Assembly (NCBI GenBank): GCA_949775045.1
Contig: OX459104.1
Coordinates: forward strand, 12,943,655 to 13,007,654
Origin: Metridium senile
Lineage: Eukaryota; Cnidaria; Anthozoa; Actiniaria; Metridiidae
Reading direction: 5' to 3'
DNA: 64,000 nucleotides
Shown: piece after piece, positions 20,901 through 32,900 of the stretch
Position numbering within the stretch: position 1 is the first letter of the stretch
How the letters are laid out: every line of letters starts with the position of its first letter
Translations under genes and position numbers: made by a program
Notes under the pieces: generated by a model
What the model saw: only the letters and a program-made list of their open reading frames with translations
Databases searched by the model: none
What the model was told of the DNA's origin: nothing

Positions 20901-23900
20901 TATAAAGCAATATACCATAGTCCATATACCAATCCACATTCTAAATGGAAGGTATTCCAGGTCTGCCATTATACAGAATGAATATATGATTTCCTCAAAG
21001 ACTAACATAGGGCCTGTAGCACCAAGAATGATCAATGGTTGACCTCCAAACAATGAAAACAGTACACCTCCTATAGCACAGGCTAACATTTGCTCTACAG
21101 CTCCCTGGGAAAAGAAAACAAGCTGACATTAGTATCTTATAATAATTATTGTCTGACTGTTCCAATTGTTACTACAGTCTTAATCAGTTGAAACCAGAAA
21201 CATAGTAGCTCACAACTGCCTTTTTATTCCTTAGTTTAGAACTACTTTTGGATGGCTCACATTTAGCTTTACTTGTGTGAACATTTGGAATAAACTACAT
21301 AGTGAACACAAAGAACTGAAATCAGTTAGATCGTTAACTGGAAAACTGAAACTATTGTACATTTGATAGCATTAGATATAGATATAATCATTATTTAGAT
21401 AGGCTATTTTTTCTAAATTAGATTAGCTAGGGTAGTTACAGTTGCTTTGTTGTATTTCTTCCTTGTTATTATTTGGAGGGCCATGTGTATGTTGTCTTGA
21501 GATATTCAGTTTTACCCTCTTTAATAAAGTATTCTATTTTATTCCATTATACTTTTCTATTCTATTGAATTTTTTCTTTCAAGTTTTGCTAAACTATGAA
21601 AGAACTAACCTATACGTTTTATCTTATCGTTTACAACATTTGCGTCCGTGTTCTATCAGCTATACAATCATGTGCCATCTGCTGATACAAGATGGTCACA
21701 CCGGTACTGCAAAGGTCATGGGTTCAAATTCCGTTGAAGTCCTGAATTTTTTTTTCGGGCTTCTATAATTGCAATTGCATAAATTGCTTATTTCTCCGCG
21801 ACGATCATAATCATACACACATGGTCACAAATGTTGTAAACATTAGATAAAACTGTATCAACTGTGTACATACCATGTAATTATCTGTCTTGGTGCCCAT
21901 CAATCCACCAAAGGTAATAATAGGTGTCAGACAGGCAAAATAGATAAAAATTACTGATGCTAAACATTGGGGACTGAGTGCATCTTTGAAGTCCCTTGAA
22001 TACCATGGAAACCGTCTTTTTAAATCAGCAACAAGACCACCAAAATATCTTAAAAGAAAAATAGTTTTATGGTCATAGAGTGAAAACATAATATCCATGA
22101 AATATAATGAAATTTCTACTGCATAATAGTTCTTATTGAGTGACTATTAGTCACTATCAAAGACAAGTAAAGTTGTAATGAGGTATTATTTCCTTTTGTA
22201 TTTGATTTTTCTGGTTGAGTGATATTCACTGAGTACATCGAACTATTAGTTAGTAACTATTTTGTTTCTATTTCATGGTTTTAGTGTTTTTGCACTACAA
22301 ATAGAAAACTGCACTTTCCTAATTCTTAATATACCTATCAAATGCACACAAAGGCAAGCTTTAAAATGATTACATTGTCATAACCATTGAAGTAGCATGT
22401 TGTCACTCAAGTGTGACGTCACAAAAAAACCAACACTTTTACAATTTTTGGTTATTGATTGCAATGGACAATCACAAAAGATCTTCAAACTTGACGAGAA
22501 TCGGTCAAATAGCAGCTGAGATATGGCCACTTGAATATAAATCACTGTAATTTAAACTCTGTTCCAAAAGTTTTGAACAGAGCCCAAAATGTATGTACAG
22601 TGATTTGAATGGGGAAATTATATATTCAAGTGACCATATCTCAGCTGCTATTTGACAAATTCTGGTCAAATTTGCTGTGTTTTATTACCTCATCACTTGA
22701 GTACTCTATTGATAATGCTCTTGCAATTAGGTCTTATCATATTTATGTCTTTATGTCATTGCTTTTCTATCTTATTCTATTATCTTCTCTCTACTAACTA
22801 CGTACTGTATTAAAAATATTGACATTTTCAACACCATTATTCATATCTTTTCCTAAACAAAATCATTGGCTACATGCAGTTGTAGACTGCCTGTTGTTCA
22901 TTAAACCCTAATGGTGATATTCCCTTAAGATATTGTTTGTTGTACTTACTTTCCACTTCTTCTAAGATGTTCTTCTCTGTCTCCAGCGGGATCGTGGTCT
23001 TCATCACGATTGGTTCCCCATTCTATTCTCTTATCTTGTGAAGGAATAGTTGCTGGTGGTTCTATACGAATAGAAGGATCCCATTCCCCTGGAGGTAACA
23101 CCGTTACCTAAACACAGTGGTCACTATTAGCAATGTACACTGGATTCTATATGGATAGGAGGGTCCCATTCCCTTGGAGGTAACACCGTTACCTAAAAAC
23201 AGTGGTCACTATTAGCAATGTACACTGGATTCTATATGGATAGGAGGGTCCCATTCCCCTGGAGGTAACACCGTTACCTAAAAACAGTGGTCACTATTAG
23301 CAATGTACACTGGATTCTATATGGATAGGAGGGTCCCATTCCCCTGGAGGTAACACCGTTACCTAAAAACAGTGGTCACTATTAGCAATGTACACTGGAG
23401 TCTATATGGATAGGAGGGTCCCATTCCCCTGGAGGTAACACTGTTACCTAAAAACAGTGGTCACTATTAGCAATGTACACTGGAGTCTATATGGATAGGA
23501 GGGTCCCATTCCCCTGGAGGTAACACTGTTACCTAGAAATAGTGGCCACTATTAGCAATGTACTGAACTGTCAAGTTTAGCTGTCATGCAAGAGAGTTTT
23601 TTTTTGGCTTAGTGGTCATGAGGATGAACACCATCATTCTAATAACAACAACAACAACAACAAGCTACCAAACAAACCAAACAATTATTTGGTAAAACCA
23701 GACAGCTTCTCAATGAAACATGAAAGTTAAACATGGGAATATATTAAAAGTGTTGTAAGGTTTATCAAGTTACAAACCTGCATTAGAAACTCATCAATGC
23801 CAGACAAGAGATCGTCTCTACAGTTGGCTCTGTATGCTACTTCATGGAAAATCTACACAAGAAAAAACAATCAATCAATTAACATTATACACACTTAGTA

Positions 23901-26900
23901 ATCTATTACCTATTATCTCTTTTTTACTCCGACCAAGGGCTAAAGCTTGAACTGTCAGTGAAGTAAGTCAACATAAAGTAAAGTAAAGTAAAGTAAAGTA
24001 AAGTAACCTTATTTAACGTCGGTATAACTCGTGACAGTCATAGACTGATAAACTTAAGGCCGACGGTGCGCACATTTTACTCCCGTCTCTCCATCAGTGC
24101 TCCGTTTTACGAGTATTTAAAGCTACTGAAAGCTACACGGAAAGGAGAGAAGTCGAAACAAGGATGTGAGGTCAATGGTAATCGAACTCGGGACCTCTCG
24201 CACAGAATGCCGCGCACTAACCAACTGTGCCATCCTTGCTCCTTCATTTTATACAAGTTTTATTATATTACTTATCGTTTATTACCTATTATCTATTATA
24301 AATTTTGTATGACTGTGAAAAGCTCACGGCATGAATGTGATCAAGGCACAGCAAGGCACGCACACAGCATTGAACTTTTCACAGTCATACTAAATCTGTT
24401 CATTATCATGAGTTATTTTCAATGTTTGGGTTATCATCATCAGGATTTTAGTTGTATAAAATCATTACTTACTTCATCAGACTATAATGTAGCTATTATT
24501 TTATACTGTAGTTATTTTATAATAGAGTGGTTTTCATTAACCCGTGAAACACACTTTAGCGTATTACACACTATTACACTTTGGTTGTTTTGTATTTTAT
24601 TGTCTTATACAACTATTGCGAACTATTACACTTTAGCTATTACACTTTGTTTCAAGGGTTAATGAAAACCACTATATCTGATTGATAACTCACTTCATCA
24701 GACATTAAAGTAGCTATTGCTCTTCCAACTTCATGGTATCTGCTAGGAGTACTTGGTGGTCCAAGCATGATAAACATAAAACGTGTTGGTAGAGGAACCT
24801 CAGTTAAGTCACACACAAGACTGTTTTCAAGACGTACAAATGCAATGACAGGTTTCTTTAGAAAGTCCACTTCACCAACAAGTGCATTAGATGCCTCTGC
24901 TCCAGGAGGTATCTTCTTCATGAAGTTATGGTCAAACTGACAAAATACAACAAGAATTTTAGTTCTTAATACAAGAAACAAATGGACTAATGTGTAGTGA
25001 GGCCTTTAAGCTGATGTTACGCGCAACAATTTTCAGCGACAATTTTTCGCAATAATTTTTTCAATACAGGTTGACAATTTCTAATACATGTTACACAAGC
25101 CGTTTTTTCACACAATATTCCTATAAATTCAACATGTTACGCAGGACAATTTTTCGCGATTTCTGTAATGACAACATTGTCCCCAGCTTCCAAGCAGCGC
25201 AGTCATAACATCAGATTGATCCCCAAACTGCATTCTGGTTAGGTGTTGAGTGAAAAATCGACGACAAAGCTGTTACACGCATCAACTTGCTGAATATTTG
25301 TCATTTCACATTGCGAGTTTTTGAAGTTTAACCAAAAACTTGCAACATGTTGCTGTATAAAAAAATCTGCCTATGTGGAATGTCACACGTATTAATTTAT
25401 TGCGCAACGGCGTATCACAAAAAATTGTTGCTGAAAATCATTGCGTGTAACATCGCCTTTAACCTCATGGGCTATTGACCAACTAGCTCATGTGGACTTT
25501 GGGTTTAATCATTTCTTTTGTAAATTTCTCATGAATTTATACTTCCAAATTGACCGTTGACTCGTCTTTGTTTCTCAAACTACTCACATGACTCGTTTGG
25601 ACAACCTAATTGATCATGTGACATGCAGGATATGCAGCGCTATTCAGCATAAGCCAATAAGCATTTAGCTGTTTAAAGCGATTGAACAACGTTGATCATT
25701 TTGGTCACCCCAAAAAAAGTCAGGTAAGAAGTTCCAAAAACAAAGATGAATTGATCGTTATTTTTATACTGTGAACAGTTTAGTGAATTTGGTAGTAATA
25801 CTGGATAGTAAAGACATACTGTATCATTGCCGCCTCCCTCCTTTAAACACTCTTCATCTTCAGTACATTCAGAGTCTTGTCCAACCAGCGATACAGCAGA
25901 GGGTATGTAAGGGAATGCCCTGACCGGTTCAGGTTCTTCTTGTAAGTCTGCTAGGTTGAACGGCACTGACTTAGATCCCTCTATCACAGTCTTCTTTTTG
26001 TCCATTCCTCCGAAGGAAGGTGAAGAAGATTTTCTTGATCCAAGATTCGCAAGGTGTTGACCAAAGCTTTTGGAAGTTTTAGGTTTATGTGACCTGCTGA
26101 CACGTTCAAATTGATGGATGTGTCTTTGTAGAAGAACTTCTTTAGTCTTTGCACGATAGTCTTGCTCTAGCTGTTTGGTATACACTAAATCATCTAGAAT
26201 CAGGTCTAACAAGACAAAAACAAAGGTTCATTATTTTAGAACTAGACGCACTTAGTGCGATTACTCAGGCTACGTCATAGAGTAGTAATTGATAGGTGGT
26301 TTACATGTGGCATTACGTCATGTGTAATCTCGACAACGATAGACCCATAGATAGAAAAGATAAACCTAGACTCAGGCTCTCAAGCGGGGTAGCCTGAGTA
26401 ATTAGGACTAAATGTGATAAAAATAGACATTTCGGTTCACATGTCAGTCAAACAAAAACAAACTATTTAACTAGAGTTCGCTAACATGTTCAAAAAACAT
26501 AGAACGCAGTTTTTGAAGAACCATTCAATGGTTCCTTAAAAGAAGGCTTTAAAGTCACAATTTCACCAAAGCATGCATAGCCAGAAATCTATCATGTCAA
26601 TATGTTTATATTTTTTTTATTGAGAAGGCAAGGAAGATGCCTCTGTGTGGTTAATGCATCACTCTTGTAAAATATAGATAACAAACAAACAAACAAACAA
26701 AAAAACAAACAAATTTACATACTTTAATAATATATATGTTTTTCTGTTCTCTTTTTTTTGTTAAAGAATGAAAATTGTTACCATTGGTACATTGCCATAT
26801 GCATGGTCATGTTCTCTATGACACCAAAATGACACCAAAAGCAGGGATTCTGGCATTATGCGGAGGAAAAATCAAAATTATGCGGAATTTTTTCGGAAGA

Positions 26901-29900
26901 AACGATAAATTATGCGGAAAATTATGCGGGATGACGTAATCGCTTAAAACTTAAAACAAAACTAATTACACTTACTTTAGCTCTACTATTTTGGTTCTTT
27001 TTTACACATAAATGTCATATCATTCGTTTTTTATCAATAATTCAAACTAATAACAACACTATAACCTAAAGAACTAACGATTAACTAACGATTTCCGTTA
27101 ATCGTTCCGCCATCTTGGAAAACCGCCAAACAGCATGAAGCCTAGGCCGAGATACAGGAAGCCCAATACTATAGAAATAAAAACAAAATGGCGTCGCTTC
27201 GACGGCTGGTTCAGTGTAAGCCGTGAAAATGAACAATTTGTACTTCGTACGACTGTAACAAAATGGCAAAAAAACTATTCAAGCAAGCAAGGGAGATAAT
27301 TAATATATAAATATCTATTGTTTTATCTATTTAATTTGTTTCATTGGTGCTTTTTTGGTGCTTTTATCTATTTTTTTTTTTTGGCAAATTATGCGGGATT
27401 ATGCGGAAAGTAGTCAATTATGCGGGTCCGCACCTCCGCATAATGCCAGAATCCCTGCAAAAGTAGAACATCAACACTTACCACAAATCTGTTCCAAATT
27501 TGAAGCATTTAAATCAAGTAGGACAGTTCCATGCAGTAAGCAGCTACGCAGCTCAAAGAGACTGTATAACGATAGAGTAGCAACATGAGGTTTACTCCAT
27601 CGGTTACCAACTTCTTCTACATCTTCTTCAAACTTCAGCCATCTTGCAGACTCTTTCCACACTCCATTCCCATCATCAGTCACTTGATATTCATCAAGCT
27701 CTGCGAAGATTTGGTGACCTTCAACTTCAAACTCTTGCCCACCAAGGATGAAACGTACACGCTCTGACGGCAGTGCAGAAACCTGGTCTGCTTCTATGAG
27801 AACAATGGAAAAATTATCCATGAGCATTCTAGTATAATATATGATGACTTTTATCATTACTACATGACGATCAGGCAACTTCAACAGTAATAAAAAATAT
27901 AAATTACAGAAAGACTTTAGTATAATATGTATTTATGCAATTTTTTTTATTTATCCTGTACTCTCCTTGAGAATGTGGACAAATTGTGCAATAGTACCCA
28001 GATGGCCTTTGCGACCTCATTATCGCCTATGTTGTCCAACTCCTTTTGTTTATACCATGACAACCCTAATATTGTCCAATCATATCAGGCCTATCTCACC
28101 ATGAGACTTTGTGCTTGTTTATCTTTGTGATGTAATTGATGCTGCTAAGGCCATGGGTCTAGTTTCATATTAGTCTCCTTCGCAGCCGTTTTTAGTGTCA
28201 TCATGAAACCCTCCCTCCCCACAAACAGCTGCTTCGATTCAAACAACATTCCTTTCCCTTTGTAATGTTTTTGAGCCAATCAACGCAAATTGTAAACATG
28301 ACGTTTACCCGATATCCAAAAGGTCAAAGTTGGAAGCGTCTCACTGTCAATGGAAGAAATGTAAGAACCACCAAACAAAGTAATAGAAAGCGATTCCTGT
28401 TTATCAAATGTCAGATGCAAGAATCAATGCCACAAACAACTAGTCAAGTTCGAGAAAGCCTCTAAAAGTATTTTAAGGATCAGCAAAGTAAACTCGACTT
28501 TGTCGGTTGGTTAGAAGGTCTATCCGATATTTATTCTCCTCTGCTTTCCCATGGTGTAATACCCAAGTGTTAAATTCCTCAATCGATTCCGTCATAGCTA
28601 GAAACGATAGTACACTCGCTGTGATTGGTTAGAATTTATGGCGCGAACCGCTCTCGATATATATGAGCAGAATGCTGATTGGCTAAACTGAGAGAAAGGA
28701 ATGTTGTTCGAATCGAAGCAGCCGTTAGTGGGGAGGGACACAGGAAGCCTGACACTAATAACGGTTGAGAGGTTGAGACTAGTTTCATATGTGCATCAAG
28801 CTTGATTTTCAAAAACCCAAGCTTGCTTGAGATAAAAGTGGCATTGTCATGGAGACGAGAAGTGATGTCACCCGGTCAAGGTCAGTCCCATGACAGTACA
28901 AATACATGTAAAACTATTACTGGATCTTTGTTGAAACTTGTGGAAAGTACTTGCAATATATAAATTGTTTTAGATAAAGGTTTTTACTGCTAACTAAACT
29001 TAAAGCTACTTAATGATTTTGATAATTATTATTTTTTTTTTTCAATTTTAAATATAACAATTATTCCTTGGGTAGATTTTTGAGTATGAAAGGATTATAA
29101 ACAATCTCTGAAATACTAATAATTACAAGAACAATAGTGTTACGACTTCTAGCACTGCACAAGACAAATAGCATATTACTAAACTAGAAATATTCCGTGG
29201 TAATAAATTACTTTTTACAGAAATGCATAATGCATGACAAAAATATACAAATGCAAATCCACAAGTACCATTTCTAGTCAAATGCTATTTTGTTAAGAAA
29301 ACTAAACAATTGTAACTATAACAATAGACGTGTAAACTAATTACATTTCAGACAAAACAATTTGTTCACATTTCATTAAAACAATAATACATTTTAAAAG
29401 AAATTTTATGAAGCGATGGTCAAAGTCTAAGTTGACAGTCGAAGCGTCCAGTAAACTAACATCCAATCAATATACTCGGCCAGTAAAATAAGATTACCAA
29501 AGGATTTGTAGAAGAAACAAATGTACGATGACTTCAAGATACCGCATAACACCATAGTTAATAGAGATAACACTTAATACTTTTATAGGAGTTTACCAGG
29601 AAGTTGGAAGACTTGTGAAATAATAAGTTTTGTAGCCAAAGAGGAAATTGTATTAAGACTCCGCTTGGAATATCCGCTCAAACTGTTTAACGGCGGAGGG
29701 AAAAACTATGAAGTAAGATTGTAGTAGTAATTAATGATATAAATAGTGTCTTTTACCAGTCTCAGCTGTATTGTCAGCTTTACTATGCTTCCTGCGATGG
29801 CCGTGTCGATGATGATGGCGTCGACCACTCGAGCTACGATCTTTCGTCCGTCTTGAAGATCCCCGACTGTTGGCATTTTGTAGAGGTAAATGAACTCCAA

Positions 29901-32900
29901 CATACACTTGTCTGTGGTCTACAAATAAACAAAACAAGATCAACAACTGCTAATAATATCGTCTCATTATTCCCAAGTGATTAGAGTTTCAAACTCGACA
30001 GTAAACCACGAAAAAAATAAATTGAAACTCTACTCGTACTTCGGTAATCTAGTTCATCGAAGTAATGTATGGCGCTCTCTGTGACAGCGTTGTCCAAAAG
30101 AGTATTATCCTCTCCCTAATACGATAGAAAAAAACTTATTAAAACCGAATTATATAAAACAGAACGATTATAAAATCATTCACCAGACTAAGACGCTTTG
30201 GCTCCGCCGCCATGTTTGTCGCTTTAAAGAAAAGCCTCGGTGTCGTGACACCACGTGAATTTCTCAATCGAAGTAACCGGAAGTGATGAGGCCGGAAATA
30301 CGTCATTCAAAACTGAAAACTCGGCTCCAATAATTCAAAGTTTTCAATATCGACAGCTGGAGTATTTAGCATGTTTCTCAAGGATTTATATTGCATTTTG
30401 TTGCACTATTTCCACAAAATTGCAAAAAGTGTAGTAAATATAAAATCTTTGATAAGTTTAGCCTTAGATATAATAATTAAAATAAATACAAACGCTAAGT
30501 TAGTACAACGTTTCGACATCGTCAGATGTCATTATCAAGTGATTTTATTAATAAGATTTAATACAAGTAAATAAGTAGACTAATAAAGATATGCTACATT
30601 GATTATGTACAATAGAGTGAAATAAATTAAGTGAAGAGTTTTGCTTTGATCGAGTCTGTCTGAATGTTCAGGTTGGGTGATTTTTCCTTTATTATTCGTT
30701 ATTTCAAAATGTGTCTGACAGAAAATTAATTTGTGATGATTCTGAATTAGATTTGAAGGATGTGTAGACTTCGAAACATTTATCACGAGGGGCTTTATAT
30801 ATATTGTGACAACATATCAATTTATTGTTTACATTCATTCTTGTTTCAGCTGAACAACAAGTACAATCAGATACAGAATAATACATGGGCGCAGAGATAT
30901 GGAAATGATTCATCTTTAAGTGCTCAAATATGATATCTTTGAAATATCGAATTTGAACATGAGAAGATAAATTTCATATCTCCAAGGGTCCATGTATCAT
31001 TTGTTTATCATACAAAAAAAAGAAAAAAAAAATTATACAAAACTGACAAAAATTGTGGCAGATAAATATTATATAATTTGTTGTTGTGACTTGATTACTG
31101 TACAATGTACATATGAGATATTATCAAATTACCCTGGGGGGAGGGGGTACGTGGCAAGGTAAGATATCTAGAAGCATGTACACAATCCATTCAAAGTTCA
31201 TCAATAATCACAGATATTGACTTGTCATTTCTGAGATTATGACTGTGCAAAATTTACAATTTTTTTTTATGCAAATGAGATGGCTTTGACCCTGACATTC
31301 TTTGGCATTCTGTACTTTTATATTAATTAATGCCATCTGTTCTTGGGGGTAGATATTGTGATTCAAATTTGTTTGAATTGATTTTACAATTAATTTGTTG
31401 AATTACCCTAATATATAGCTACTCCCCAAGAACAGAAGGCATTATGGGTATACTTTAGAAGTAGCCATTTTTATCTTGTGTGTTTTACTTCCAATAGTCC
31501 TTGAGTAAACTATAGTGAAACATCTACAACAACTCTTTTTTAGTATTTTTCAAGGTAAATTATAACCACTTGAGAGGTTGTCAAACAAGCCTGTGTGACT
31601 TCTGTCATAAGCCTGGGGGTAATATAAAGTATCTTTATAACAGAACTATAATTAATATTCACATTTTTGGGAATTAAATTATGTTATGGCAGAATATTTA
31701 AGTCGAGAATTCAGTATTGAGTGACACTACAGTTTGAGCCTAAATATTAAAATTGAGAATTAAATATCTGCCATAATGGGCAATAATGAATCCTAAAGGT
31801 GTTTTATTGTTTATTGTTTTATTTAAATGTGGTCATACTTTTGCGCATCGCGCTGTAAAGGTCTCTATAATTGCAAGCTCAATGTTCGTTTCGCTTCAAT
31901 GCAAAGGCCTGGTTACCTTTCAAAGATGGCGCAGTGAACAATGAAGGGGACTATTGCCAATTCAATGGCAATAAGATAAATACTGTCGGAGGAAATAAGC
32001 GTACACATGATGGTTATCTCATGTACATTAACATTTTAGATATTGCATAATTACTGCACATCTACAAAGTGTTCAATGATTATTATCAAACTCATTAATT
32101 AAAAGTAATTCATGAGAAATTGACAAAAGAATTCACAACAATGGAGGAGTTTGTATATCCAATACAGCTAGATTTGTCATGATTTGCATGTTTTAACTTG
32201 AATTTTCTCAGCCAGCAAGTTTTATTAAAATATTAAAGAACTAATGTTGGAGTTTCATATATTTAAATACTATACAATATTTGTGTCCGATCTGTATGAG
32301 ATATACAGTGGCTCGTCTTTGACTCACCACTGTATATCCCATACAGACCGGCCACTCATATTGTTTATAGTACTTCTAATAGCAACATATGGGAGACATC
32401 ACCCTGTTTGAAAATCTTACCAAGATCCATGTAAGATATCATACAAGATTCTGGCAAGATCCAGACGTGATCTTACAAAATCTTGACATGTAACCCTCAA
32501 TCTGCAAGAGCTTGCATAAACATAAGTTTTACAGTCAACGCACTTCACGCATGAACACTAAACTTAAACTTTAAATATCGATTATTCAAAATGGATATTC
32601 GAACCTTTGTTTTCAAAGTTGAAAATATATATGATTCAGAAAAGGAAATCTATGTCATATTTTATTTTGCTTGGTGAATATTTTGAATATTTGAATAGAT
32701 ATTGTTCAAAATATACATTGTTCATGCGTGAAGTGTGTTGAATGTAATTAAGATCTTCCCTAGATCCTCCCAAGAAGTTAAATTATGTGCAAAGGTTTTT
32801 TAGTAAGTCTTAGACAATCTTATAAGATCAACAAGATGCTCCATCTGTGCACAGCTGCTGGTAATAATATCCTTTTTACGTTTTTTTTTTTGTATTCACA

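Noticed and set aside
24066..24662. Plus-strand open frame of 198 codons
   Set aside because: It runs across a SINE in antisense and an AT-rich MITE; no domain, and it opposes the SLC4 introns.
30112..30115. The first AG (before 30115) as acceptor of SLC4 exon 4
   Set aside because: It gives a frameshift after exon 3; using the AG before 30111 keeps all 19 exons in one frame of 1,260 codons. An additional unseen exon could also reconcile it.
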